Notes: generated by a model from the letters alone, not told the origin. A stretch of DNA of 22,776 bases from Silene noctiflora (GCA_009801015.1 VHZZ01008313.1:19525-42300), one strand, 5' to 3'; shown: positions 13,901 through 22,776, numbered from the stretch's first letter. Numbers and translations are program-made.

Positions 13901-15265
13901 CCAAATTCCAGTGTACCATGTAACTCGTAGTCGCATTTTCTAAATGCATTGAAGATACCAAGTTGTGCTTTGAGACTTACAATTTGGCTTTGAACTTGGA
14001 CTTGGACATGGATTTGGGAAGACTACCCCGAAAGTCCACAGACAGAAAAGAAAGAGGGAAACAAATAGCAACTTTAAAATTCAAACGGAACTCGTTCAAA
14101 GACTGCATACCAGTAGCGAACAGTAAATTTCAAATCGTCTCGTAATTGATCAATATTTCTCCTCGGGAGTGAAGGTAAAGAGCATTTTAAAACTAGGGAC
14201 TCACATTTTATTCACCAAAATCTAAATTTCTATTCAGTTAGCTCCTTTCTTAATTATTCTTTTCGATTAGCAAGTGTTTCAATGGTTTCAGCTGAAAGTT
14301 TGCTGAACTCTACTTCAGAGTGACATTAACAAAAAAAAGACAAAGAAGTCCAAAGACAGAGGCTAACAAACACTTTGGCGTTAAATCAGATATATGGCCC
14401 TGAAAATGAGGTAAAACACCTCAACTACTGAAATCAACATCAACTCCCTAAACAGCTCCAAAACAACCAATTCACATGGTTTCGTATACACACACAAATA
14501 ATCATTCAGCCGACAATCATCTATTCAAACAAAGAATCCCGAAAATAATCAGTTGCATACAAAACCACTAAATGCATCAAACCCAACTACACCTTGCACA
14601 CTGAAGTAGCCATAAATTGAACAATTGGACATAAACCCACAAATATTTGATATTTCACACTCACTATCTATTTCTACAACTAACTGATTTGAAATGATCA
14701 ATTGAATACAATCCCACAAAAATATTCCCAGGGATTCCACTCATACAATCAACTACCCCGAAAATCGAAGATTTAGCACTAAATTATTAAACCCACAAAA
14801 ACATTTCACACTTTCTATCTAATTTTGCAATTAACTAGTCTTAAAATGATCAATTGAATACAATCTCGCAAAAATAATTCCTACCCACTATCTATTTCAT
14901 ACCCCCAAATTCCACACATACAATAAACCACCCAAAAATCGAAAATTTGACACCAAATTGTATACATATTAACAAATATTCCCTCCCTTATATCTAATTC
15001 CATACGTTTGATTAAAATACTCCTCACATATATCAAACAAATGTATGAAATTAGCTCGAACGGAGCGAGTAATGAACAAAATTAAAGGGAAAAATCATTA
15101 CCTGTTGGAAGGAACAACAGAAGATGAAAGATCAAGATTTCTTTTAGCTAAAGATGTTGAATAAATAGTAGGTAACGTTTCAGATAAAGATGATTTGAAA
15201 ATTGAAAGAAAGAAAAACCCAATTAACCATATGATATAAATTACCCAAAGTTTCATTCTTTTCAT
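7940..15265 (-). CDS. IRE1: IRE1 ER stress sensor kinase/endoribonuclease (6 coding exons, 900 aa)
   Basis: Exons in transcript order: 15265-15102, 12998-12764, 12425-10993, 10282-10110, 9678-9432, 8390-7940. All introns are GT-AG and phases agree. IRE1 is a type I ER membrane protein. Its lumenal domain senses unfolded proteins, and its cytosolic kinase-RNase then splices bZIP60-type mRNA and degrades others. Residues 1-28 are a hydrophobic signal peptide. The lumenal beta-rich domain spans about 56-365 (VATLDGTLSLVEVD, TVFIVDTKTG). The membrane segment is 368-390, followed by a KKRKPKK cluster (412-418). In the kinase, the glycine loop AKGSNGTVVLEG ends at 493, the ATP-binding Lys is 503, HRD is 627-629, DMG (the IRE1 form of DFG) is 649-651, and APE is 677-679. 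The KEN RNase has Tyr825, Arg838, Asn839 and His843, matching human Y892, R905, N906 and H910. Every key residue is present. IRE1A and IRE1B cannot be told apart here. Confidence 0.95.
8391..9431 (-). other. IRE1 intron 5 (1.04 kb), mostly unique AT-rich sequence
   Basis: The donor is AG/GTTAGC at 9432 and the acceptor GGCCACAG ends at 8391. Besides the MITE-end-like block at 8584-8622, I see no gene or recognisable element. The open frame at 8730-8524 covers that block and is not convincing. Confidence 0.6.
8584..8622. repeat. MITE-end-like sequence related to the GLR intron 2 element
   Basis: The block starting ACTCCATATGTTCCATTTAT and continuing ATTGTCCTCATTTGAG matches the left terminus of the 4754-5058 MITE (CTCCCTCCATTCCATTTATA, TTGCCCCCATTTGAC) over about 35 bases with few differences. 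No opposite terminus was seen within 400 bases on either side. It appears to be one end of a degenerate or truncated family member in IRE1 intron 5. Confidence 0.5.
10878..10957. repeat. Inverted-repeat element in IRE1 intron 3
   Basis: TTATGTGAGACCAAC (10882-10896) faces GTTGGTCTCAGACATTAG (10938-10955) across a loop of about 41 bases. Just beyond lies AGACTGTCTCATATGAG, the same AGACnGTCTCA signature seen at 2220 and 22510. The surrounding intron (10992-10283) is otherwise without recognisable content, apart from a purine-rich stretch near 10600-10680. Confidence 0.45.
14633..14960. repeat. Degenerate tandem repeat, about 156-bp unit
   Basis: Two diverged copies begin AAACCCACAAA at 14633 and 14789. 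Landmarks recur in the same order: TTTCACACT, CTATCTA, AAATGATCAATTGAATACAA, and CC-AAAATCGAA-ATTT. The longest exact shared stretch is GATCAATTGAATACAATC. Spacing between landmarks varies by small indels. This is an old duplication within IRE1 intron 1. Confidence 0.6.
14979..15069. mobile_element. 91-bp palindromic MITE near the IRE1 exon 1 donor
   Basis: The left end TTCCCTCCCTTATATCTAAT and the reverse complement of the right end (CTCGCTCCGTTCGAGCTAAT) share the CTnCCTCC-type terminus. Both run on into TTxCATACxTTTG...TTTGAT, so almost the whole element is self-complementary. TA flanks both ends (14977-14978 and 15070-15071), as expected for a Stowaway target-site duplication. It lies in the first intron, 31 bases downstream of the IRE1 exon 1 donor. 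Confidence 0.65.
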
Positions 15266-15279
15266 GTTGATTTAATAAT

Positions 15280-15306
15280 TTAGGGAAATTGCAAAATCAA
15301 AATCAT
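15280..15306 (-). promoter_or_regulatory. Short upstream ORF in the IRE1 leader
   Basis: On the minus strand, ATG at 15306-15304 opens an 8-codon frame (MILILQFP) ending in TAA at 15282-15280, 14 bases before the IRE1 ATG at 15265. The leader upstream of it (about 15307-15460 on the minus strand) is CT-rich (ACCCTCTTCTCTC), as plant 5' UTRs often are, so this AUG is probably in the mRNA. Its effect is unknown. Confidence 0.4.
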
Positions 15307-15469
15307 TAGAATTTGGGAGAAATGCTTAATTAAGATGAAAAGGGGGTAAAACCCAGAAGAATTTTGAAGAGATTTAGGGAAAATAGTCAAGAAATTAAGA
15401 GAGAAGAGGGTTAAGTTTGATAAAATTGGGGTTTTTTTGTTTGTGTGATTGAGTTGAAGGTCCGATCTG

Positions 15470-16300
15470 GTTCAATAATCAATGCCCCTCCCCGCGATGA
15501 TGGGAGCCGACAACGTTTTGGATTCGGATATTAGAGCCGATAAAAAAGCCTGATTTCGAAATATCTAAAATGTTTGAATTGATATCGCGTTGGAGATTCG
15601 AAGTACAGTAAGAAACTGGAACTACATTTAAAATATTATCCGTTTTGATAATAATCGAGATTTAACCTACAATGTATTGTGATCGAATGAAACAAAAGTC
15701 TGAATAAATATGAATCATGTGAAATTATGAATGGATTTGACCCAATTGCAATTGTACCGATGAAATAGAAGTCTGTACAAATATGAATGGATTTGACCAA
15801 ATTGCAATTGTACTGAAGTCATAGGGTACAAAGTGATTAAGGTTTAACCAAATGTACAAATTGATTAAGGTTTAACTAAATTGTACTTGAACTGAACCGA
15901 AGCGTAATTGAAACTAAGATCCTCATGAATAAAACCTATCTAATTTAACTCGATTCAAAGACGAACTGAATATCCCTGTCAGTGTTCGGCTTTTTTTTTT
16001 CCTAAAAAATGAATCTTATGATCAATAATAAGTTTAATCACAAATCTTGGCTACCTATTACTATGATTTATGACATTATTGTTGAGTAATATCTAAGAAA
16101 CTTAGATCAACCTTTTTAAGTAACTTTCAATTCTTTTTGTAATTATTCATTTCATTTAAGTTGGCCAACAAATATTACAATTTACAATTACACAAGGTAA
16201 AACTGATTGAAAAAGAATTAAAAAGCCGAATAAATTTCATTTATGGGACAATTTGTAATACAGAAGAGTTAGGGCAATATTTGACACACATTTGATACTT
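15470..16300. other. IRE1 promoter side / intergenic region with local direct repeats
   Basis: This region lies between the IRE1 5' end and the 3' end of the downstream-oriented gene 3. ATGAATGGATTTGACC(C/A)AATT occurs at 15727 and 15783 (56-bp period), and GATTAAGGTTTAAC at 15834 and 15863 (29-bp period). No clear TATA box or ER stress response element was identified by eye. No gene was found. Confidence 0.5.
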
Positions 16301-16530
16301 GAGTTTTGATCCTTGACATATCGATAAATCGGTACTGATTGATAGCCCAATATCACTCAAACATAATATCTTACCCAACATAAAAGTCGGGTAGAATATT
16401 CGAGCTGAAAGGATTTTCAATCATGAACATCTTTTTACAATCTGATCTCAAATGGAAAATACCAGTTGCAATTCTAGTAGTAAACATCTGCAAACAAACA
16501 TCTCTGAACAGCAAAACTTGGTTATTGATC

Positions 16531-19500
16531 TCATATTACGCCTTCAATTACATCGTCGACGTTGACAGCTGCTCCATTCGGGGTACCTTCAGAACGCAGC
16601 TGCGATGACACTTCATCGATAGCAGAGTTCAACTGTTCGATTTTCTCTGTCAGGATTTTTCGTGTTTTCAGTCAACCATCAACAAACTCCAAGTCACTCG
16701 GCGTTAACTACAGATGCTAATTGCTAAGTAACTATAGCAATTGGAAAATGGAACCACATCACACATAACTGTAGCAATTGAAAATTGGAAGTTCTCGAAC
16801 AGGATTTTCCGTGTGCAATGCACCAATGTGACAAATACCAAAGGAATGAGCAGTGAGGTCAAGGCGAATGTCGCACATACTCAGCGTACTTATTTGCATG
16901 TGTATTTGAAAAATTCCAAAAACGTTTTGTGTGGAAAAAAATTGGGTTCCATAGAAGATTACATTTGAAAAGAGAAAATACTGGATGTGGATGGCAAAAG
17001 CGGAGGACACATTACTCACACCTGTGGGCTGTGGCACTCACTCTAAAACTAAGATTGACTACCCAAACATAGTGTTCGAGATTCACGTGAATTGTGATAG
17101 TCTGTTATGTGTCCTTAAATGACTAAATGTTCGTTATACTTAAAAGGGCAAAGGGGAAATTTATAGGGATGACACTGAAATTTACATTGTCGTTCTCGTG
17201 AAAATGAATAACAGGAATGAAGTTTACTGCAGAGCAAACAAACACAAACCATACATGTCTCAAGGAAGATCCCTGACGATAGATCATTTATCTACTATCC
17301 AGGAAAAATTCGCAAACAAACACAAACCATGCATGTCTCAAGGACGATCCCTGGCGATAGATCATTTATCTACTATCAAGGAAAAATTCACTAAGCAGCA
17401 GTTACTCTAAAACAAAACAACAACAAAACAACATAGCCTTAGTCTCAACATAATTTTGAGTCGGCTAACATGAATCATCATCCAAATCGGTTTAAGCTTG
17501 ATACCACCAAGACGGTCAAGGGTAAATAAAAAAGAGAGAGAGAGAGAGAGAGAGAAAAACAAAGCAGCAGCATCTATCTTAATCAGAAATTGGATATGCG
17601 AAATCTCCTACCACCAGTATGGCAGCATACGAAATTACTAAGATGCGAAGAATGACTTTTACCTCCAAAGATTTTGGTAGCTTCCGCATCAAATTCTTTT
17701 TGTCAGCTCCAGTCAGAGCCTTACTTATCTGTAAATGAAGTTTAACAAAGCAGGCGTTAGACTTGAAGTCGTACCTTCTTGTCCTTTTTTCCCTGACCGC
17801 TAGAGAGTCTTACAATAATTCTCCACCACGCAAAACAGCCTAAAAAGAAAACACAAACTATTGGAGGAGAGTAGGGTCGAACGAGAAGTCGAGAATGGAA
17901 AACTTGATACTATTGGCAAGGATAGCCGGAGAGTATTAATTAATACTAGGACACTCATGCATGTTTTGGAGTTCTAACTTTGACTTAGAAACCAACAGAC
18001 CGTGCTAAATTTAATGATAAGGTGTCGTGGGGCTGGCCTCCAGCCCACCCTTAAAATCTGCCTGTCAGAGACATAAGCATGTGCTTAATTAAGCCTACCT
18101 CAGGTGCATATACAAAGGCAAGTGTACCAGCTACCAAACCTCCCAGAATGAAGCCGCCAACAAACATGCCTGCATTGTTAGGTCTTCCACCATCACTGTG
18201 ACACGCACAAGCACAGACAGAAGTCACAAGTCAACCTGAAAGCCAATGGTTGTTACTGACCTATGAAACAACGATATTCACAATTTATTTTCTTATCAGC
18301 TTCAAACTTCATGATAAGATATAAATAACACAGCTATCTCACGTAATTTCTTTGCTAACTTTAGGTGAAAAGCCTCCAATGTATATGGTCGATGCCTCGA
18401 TGGTGTCACTTAGCCCATGCCTCGATGGTGTCACTTAGCCCTTTGATTTGCTTATCTCTAACAAATCAAGGGATATATCCATAACTTTTGATGTCAATTA
18501 CTGTTTAAACAATTATCTTTCCACAAATGAAAGATATTGATCAGGGAAGGATGTGAAAAAAAAGGTCCACTAGGCAGTGAGTGAGTGCTTGCTCCCTCTT
18601 AATCTACTCAAGTTGAGTGCTCTATAGACTATAGTTGGATCATTTCTGCATCGATCGGTGAACGATCATCCAGCAAAAGTGGAATCAAAAGATTAAGAAA
18701 ATTCTTCACCACACTTCTTCCATACCGAAAATAGGGTCCAAATGACCAAATCCCACTGTTGTGGTTGAATAATGTCAACAAAAGAATTACCAAGTATATA
18801 ATAACCACAGTAATTTATATTGTAAAATAGTTGTGATGATTAATATCTACAAGTATGTTCATATAAAAAATCCAAATTTACCAACACAAATTAACTGTAA
18901 AACATGTTAAAAAGGAAGGAGCTATGCCACTGCTCCATCCATTTTACGTTATTAGCCCTGTTTGCCTTCTAGTGAAGATTTTGAACAATGGGGATTAACC
19001 GGCTAATTGAAAAAGTTCTCTCTTTTTGACAGGTGGAGTACTCGGAGTATTTTGTGTTAATCATTAAGTCTCCCTTAAATCCGTCTTAAATGAGAATGGG
19101 TTAACAAAATAAAATCTCCTTTTCCATAGTAAATTCCATAGACATCAGTAGCTCAAACACTCCTAATTTGAATTAGACTCTGATAAAATGCATACTGAAT
19201 TTCTTTCATTACACATTCAGGAAAGCATTGTGCTTAATTGGCACACATGAAACATCCTTCAAGGACCTGAAATTTCATGCCCTTCCAATCTTTTAACAAC
19301 TGAATCAAACGCCAAAATTAAGTTGTATTATATGAAAAAAATTTAGCATGTCAGGAATCNGGTTCAAGCAGAAGTCTTCAGATCTTGGGAGCAATAACTT
19401 TTCATGAGCTTCTTAACCATTATAGGGATAAAAAAAATTGCAGGAGCGCAGTGTTTAAATCACTTGGTANGCAAAGCAAAAGTTTCACAAAAGGATACCA

Positions 19501-22293
19501 AAGTTGACCAACAGAAACAGTGCAACGCTTTTTCACATTCAAGTAGTACATAAATAATGAATCTCCATTCTTATATTATATTTGTGCAGCTCCATCCATA
19601 AAGTGATGAGAAGATCAAGTACATTCAATTACTAGTGGCGTCCATCCAGATGTGGGAGCAACAGAATACCTGTACGTAGCCTGGACTATGAGAGGTAATT
19701 GTGCAGCTTTTTTAGTACGAAGTGGGGTAAGGCTCGATTTAGTGGGGCACAAGAACCCAGCATCTACCGACTTTAAAGAAAAGCCTACACACGTCAACAT
19801 AATTAGGAACTCGACATAAAACAGAAACCACCATTAACAAGACAACTAAAAGCGAACTGCCTTGCACCTAGAAAGTAGAAAGGCCAGCATCTACCGACTT
19901 CAAAGAAAAGCCTACACACGTCAACATAATTAGGAACTCGACATAAAACAGAAACCACCATTAACAAGACAACTAAAACCGAACTGCCTTGCACCTAGAA
20001 AGTAGAAAGGCCAAGGCAAATACACTAAAGTGCACATGAATAAGAACCCTAATTAAAAATTCAAATAATTCATACGATATAAAGCATCAGGTTAGTTTTC
20101 CTGTAATTATAACACTTCTAGCTAAGGTATAATTCACATTATTGGCCCGGATTGCGATGATAGTTGCAGAACCTAGCTTGTTGTGTCACCCATATAAAAT
20201 GGTAGTGTCTTACTAGCCTTGCATAGGTCCTGTAATGCACAAGTACGAGCCATTTCAGTCAAATAAAGGTTAAGTTTGGTTGCTCTTTACATGTCTAGAA
20301 ATTTAAGTTGTGATAGCTGAAAATCCTTTACGCAAATGGTGCCGTTTAATTCCACCTCTGGTGATTGCAATACAAAGTGCAATGCCATTTACTTTGAACA
20401 GATAGAAGATTTACACTAACTTTCCATCTTCAACGCAAAATTTAATACCAAGAGAGAACTGGGTGCCAAAAGGATGAACTATCGAACCAAATTTGAGTTG
20501 ACTGAGAAGTTCCATTGACAACTAGGTTGACTAACTGAAGATATCCCCTCTCAAATTCAGTTGTGCATTGTTTGATGCACTATAAATCTGTATCATGTCG
20601 GTGTTGAAACCTAATCAACTAGATTCGAACATCATGTCCAATCAAGATCCCCAAAAGAAGAGCGACCCCAGTGACTTATCACATGATAATCTGTTAAACA
20701 AACTCTAAGGTAAACTTTCTACTGCAGCCACGTCAACTATGGAACTGCCAGGCAATGTACGAGGCTTAACGACTACTCTTGCACACAGCTATCACCTTTG
20801 CTTATCTGAAATCTTTTCTTTAAGGCGGACGGACTGTTTAAGAGACATGCTAATTTTAATAGATGACAACCAAACTGACAAAGTGAAAGGGTATCCAGAA
20901 AGCTTCATGGTGGCTTCAGGCGCGAAACAGAAAATCAAGGCAACAATGACACCAAGCAAATATCTCACAGCAAAAGTTACATCTCTGAACATTATTCACT
21001 CAGTTCCACTATATTGCCACACCAGTAGATGACATTTTGAATGGTGTGCCAACTTAGGTTACTTGTGAATTGATGGGTCCAATTGTACCAAGCAATTATA
21101 CAAAGTCCCACCACCATACCCATTTAATTTTGCCAAACCAGATGCACCCTAAGTAAAAATATTCCTTTTAATCTATAGATTGTTAACATAATATCATATG
21201 GATCACGCACAGAACCGCCTCGATTTCCACTATAGCAAGATCAAACCAGACTCCATTCCACCTCTTCTGCACAACTACTAGATACCTCAACTCAGTCACT
21301 TTGAAAAGACAAAAGTGCAACTCCATTGACGACTCTGATCCACAAAATAAGTCACTCAAATATGGCAAGCATGTAAAAGGCTTGATTACTTTCAACCAAT
21401 CACTTATTGCTCATGCAGCTTTAAATGGTTTCTAACGACATCTTCCGTCCCGATATGGTCATCCATTCCCACATATACTCCCTACTCCAAGAACAATTTC
21501 TCTTGCTGAGCATTGTTTCGACATTTTGTAATAGGAAATAAATATAATTAGGAAATAAATATACTAGTTGGGCCTCAACCATCACCTTAAGATTTTGTGT
21601 AGATTGACCGATCAAACTACACCAGTAAAACAAATTCCACTACTCTTTTAATCCCCAATTTGCTACACCATAAGATCAGTATTCATCACAATTGAACAAA
21701 GTAAAACCCATTTGAATTATGCTAACATAAAACCTAAATCATCCATAAAAAAATGCACCGATATTAATATGATTGACCAGTTTGGATAAAACATCAATAT
21801 AATTCAAACAAAATGTACCAATATTATGACATATTGTAAATGAAACATTTTATATAATTATTTGATTAAATCTTTATTTTCATGATTTTATATGTTAAAA
21901 TTTTACATATTTCAACTCATACCGCTTACAGTTGAAACAAACACGAGGTATGAGAATGGAGTTCCAACCCCATACCACTCTGGTATGATTCTTAATTTCA
22001 AACTCATACGGCCATACCCATGCGCGAAACAAACGCCCCTAAAATAATTCTACCCGAACTAATTTACTCCATATCAGTTAATCAAGCAACAATAAGTGAG
22101 TGCAGCAAAAACAATTGCAATTTCATCACACCAAAATCATGGATTTACTGCTAAACAAGGGAATTACATACAAAAAAAATGAAAAAAACAAATATTTGGC
22201 CAGAAAAATGATGTGGGTAATTAAAAATTTACCATTTGATAGCTGAGCAGGGGAATTACGAGCCAAAATCAGAGAATTAGAGAGGGAAGTCAT
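16531..22293 (-). CDS. Chloroplast inner-envelope protein, At1g42960-like (5 exons, 158 aa; possibly defective)
   Basis: Exons in transcript order: 22293-22233, 19784-19670, 18195-18099, 17728-17663, 16668-16531. The phases join exactly to 158 codons plus stop. The first three introns are GT-AG. Residues 1 to about 55 are Ser/Arg-rich and look like a chloroplast transit peptide ([29 protein letters not shown]). A glycine-rich membrane segment follows ([20 protein letters not shown], 67-86). Next come [19 protein letters not shown] and an amphipathic helical C-terminus ([20 protein letters not shown]). This order recalls a plant protein reported in the chloroplast inner envelope, of unknown function. 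Oddities: about 7 residues (FIYDEEKA-like) are missing after KLPK, and the last intron ends in TG, not AG, at the expected junction. A good AG acceptor 45 bases earlier (TCTGTAG, ending 16714) would reach an in-frame TGA after 11 codons. Confidence 0.68.
16729..16795. repeat. 37-bp direct duplication
   Basis: TAACTATAGCAATTGGAAAA begins at 16729, and TAACTGTAGCAATTGAAAAT begins at 16766. The copies are adjacent, with several differences. They sit in intron 4 of gene 3, within about 60-130 bases of the last exon and so next to the abnormal acceptor. Confidence 0.55.
17234..17389. repeat. 78-bp tandem duplication
   Basis: Copy 1 (17234-17311) and copy 2 (17312-17389) both start GCAAACAAACACAAACCAT and differ at about 5-6 positions. 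The unit is 26 codons long, so the plus-strand frame through it stays open and shows a repeated 26-residue block ([14 protein letters not shown]...). It lies in intron 4 of gene 3, antisense to the gene, with no other sign of coding. Confidence 0.85.
17408..17520 (-). mobile_element. GTTG-tailed non-LTR retroelement end (SINE/RTE-like)
   Basis: Read on the minus strand, the segment contains TTCATGTTAGCCGACTCAAA, then GAGACTAAGGCTATG, and ends in GTTGTTTTGTTGTTG repeats. A 3' end of the form AGCCGACcCC...GGGACTAAGGCTTTGTTGTTG is, in my recollection, common to plant SINE and RTE-type elements. This copy is diverged. The 5' limit is uncertain, and target-site duplications were not found. Confidence 0.5.
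17533..17555. repeat. (AG)n microsatellite, about 11 units
   Basis: Uninterrupted AG dinucleotides in intron 4 of gene 3, about 110 bases from the end of exon 4. On the transcribed strand this is a CT tract. Confidence 0.95.
18392..18441. repeat. Perfect 25-bp tandem duplication
   Basis: Two identical copies (18392-18416 and 18417-18441) start ATGCCTCGATGGTGTCACTT. Identity implies a recent event or an assembly artefact. It lies in intron 2 of gene 3. Confidence 0.92.
19360..19470. other. Two ambiguous bases (N) at 19360 and 19470
   Basis: Single undetermined bases show that this part of the assembly has low or conflicting read support. Both fall in intron 2 of gene 3, near the other anomalies of that locus. 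Confidence 0.98.
19757..20010. repeat. 127-bp tandem duplication covering a splice acceptor
   Basis: Copy 1 (19757-19883) and copy 2 (19884-20010) differ at only about 2 positions (CTTT/CTTC and AAGCG/AACCG). On the minus strand, copy 1 holds the real acceptor of gene 3 exon 2 (GTGTGTAG before 19784) and the first 28 bases of that exon. Copy 2, upstream in transcript order, holds the same acceptor (before 19911) and the same exon start. Reading on from the copy 2 acceptor meets an in-frame TAG after 14 codons. Confidence 0.93.
20011..22232 (-). other. Gene 3 intron 1 (2.4 kb), mostly unassigned
   Basis: The intron begins at the donor AATG/GTAAAT (22233) and ends at the acceptor before 19784. 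Short open frames on both strands around 20740-21630 show no recognisable protein features. Apart from the duplication at its 3' end and the possible MITE end near 21930-22040, I see no gene, RNA or element that I can name. Confidence 0.6.
21930..22040 (-). mobile_element. Possible DNA-transposon (MITE) terminus
   Basis: On the minus strand the sequence starts AGGGGCGTTTGTTTCGCGCA at 22040. This is the (G)GGGCGTTTG-type end seen in many plant hAT and Tourist-like MITEs. It is followed by repeated GGTATG/CATACC motifs, including ATACCACTCTGGTAT at about 21992-22006. No second terminus was found, so limits and class are uncertain. Confidence 0.33.
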
Positions 22294-22776
22294 GTTGTAC
22301 CAATTTTGTAGAGAGAAAGAGAAGGTTATCGAAAAATGAAAAAATCAAATATTTGAGCCAAAAAAAACAAAATTACAAAAGTTCGCCCCTAAATTACTCA
22401 TCTCGCCCCTAAAATTAGTTTTTTCTTTCAATTTTGCCCTTTCCTATAAAACATTTAGTTAAAGTACATTTTATGTAGAGTATTTTATTAAAACCGTATC
22501 ATAAATTTTAGACCGTCTCGGTTTTTTAAATTGTTGTCGTTTTGTTTGTAGATAAAATACGTATACCGTGACGATAAGATATCTAGATTACATGAAATCC
22601 TATCATCTCGATATCCGAAAACGTTATCCTAACGTAATCTGAAAATCTTATCGCATCGGTTTGCGTGTTATTTTTTCTATATAATCTCAACAATCGATAA
22701 CAACTTTCATACAAAATATCAAACATATTCAATATATCGCAACTTTTATTACTATATTACCCGAATCAATAATTTC
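22294..22776 (-). promoter_or_regulatory. Gene 3 leader and promoter side
   Basis: Immediately before the ATG (minus strand) is a CT-rich leader (CCTTCTCTTTCTCTC, about 22310-22325), which supports this start. Further upstream is AT-rich sequence, with an AGACCGTCTC motif (22511) like the repeat signature elsewhere in the window. No clear TATA box position could be fixed. No other gene was found up to the window end. Confidence 0.4.
22573..22652. repeat. Imperfect inverted repeat (hairpin)
   Basis: GATAAGAT-atcta-GATTAC (22573-22591) faces GTAATC-tgaaa-ATCTTATC (22634-22652). This gives paired blocks of 6 and 8 bases separated by a 5-base mismatch, with a 42-base loop. It may be a transposon remnant; the function is unknown. 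Confidence 0.5.

Larger units (their letters stand above)
12999..15101 (-). other. IRE1 intron 1 (2.1 kb), repeats and unassigned sequence
   Basis: This is the longest IRE1 intron. It runs from the donor CAACAG/GTAATG at 15102 to the acceptor GATGGTAG just before 12998. It contains the 156-bp degenerate tandem repeat and the 91-bp MITE listed separately. Around 13465-13790, a region with GGGTGCGAATCGCACACCC (palindromic, loosely like a tRNA B box) and TTTTTACGTGGAAACC may be a retroelement fragment, but I could not assign it to a family. No coding exon of another gene was found. Confidence 0.5.
18196..19669 (-). other. Gene 3 intron 2 (1.47 kb)
   Basis: The intron runs from the donor TACAG/GTATTC at 19670 to the acceptor GTCACAG before 18195. 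It contains the 25-bp duplication and two ambiguous bases (19360 and 19470). Otherwise it holds AT-rich sequence with no recognisable gene or complete transposon. Confidence 0.65.

Noticed and set aside
16423-17037. Open frames of 61-92 codons overlapping the last exon and intron 4 of gene 3
   Set aside because: They are antisense or off-frame shadows; the real C-terminus of gene 3 is in another minus-strand frame ending at 16531.
19615-19994. Two separate minus-strand open frames of about 60 codons treated as small genes
   Set aside because: They are explained by exon 2 of gene 3 plus the 127-bp duplication of its 5' part.
20739-21633. Short open frames on both strands in gene 3 intron 1
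   Set aside because: No start context, no recognisable motif, and conflicting frames overlap on opposite strands.

Overview
This is a plant nuclear genomic window, probably a eudicot: AT-rich, intron-rich, and studded with small transposon remnants. I rebuilt three multi-exon genes from splice signals, reading phase and protein-family similarity. The genus cannot be named from the sequence; Caryophyllales/Amaranthaceae is only an impression. Two undetermined bases (19360, 19470) mark it as draft assembly.

Layout. Bases 1-176 look like the end of an LTR retrotransposon. Bases 177-2466 are intergenic sequence and the probable leader of gene 1, with a GC-rich block, MITE-like hairpins and a candidate 5'-UTR intron. 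Gene 1 (2560-7007, + strand, 6 coding exons, 924 aa) is a clade-3 glutamate receptor-like channel. Gene 2 (15265-7940, - strand, 6 coding exons, 900 aa) is IRE1, the ER stress sensor kinase/endoribonuclease. Genes 1 and 2 converge tail to tail over about 0.9 kb. Gene 3 (22293-16531, - strand, 5 exons, 158 aa) resembles a small plant-specific chloroplast inner-envelope protein (At1g42960-like). It lies upstream of IRE1 on the same strand. Bases 22294-22776 are its leader and promoter side.

The three genes do not form a pathway or operon: a plasma-membrane channel, an ER sensor and a plastid protein are simply neighbours. I see no CRISPR array, prokaryotic defence locus or other candidate new multi-gene system. 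The most interesting features are in gene 3. Its introns carry four separate two-copy tandem duplications (37, 78, 25 and 127 bp). One of them copies a splice acceptor together with the first bases of the exon. Gene 3 also lacks seven codons compared with the family as I recall it, and its last intron has no AG at the position where the conserved reading frame resumes. It may therefore be a decaying copy, a case of non-canonical splicing, or a sequence error. In gene 1, a 32-nt exon encodes the channel pore loop, a roughly 305-bp MITE sits just inside an intron, and an upstream ORF ends 8 bases before the start codon.
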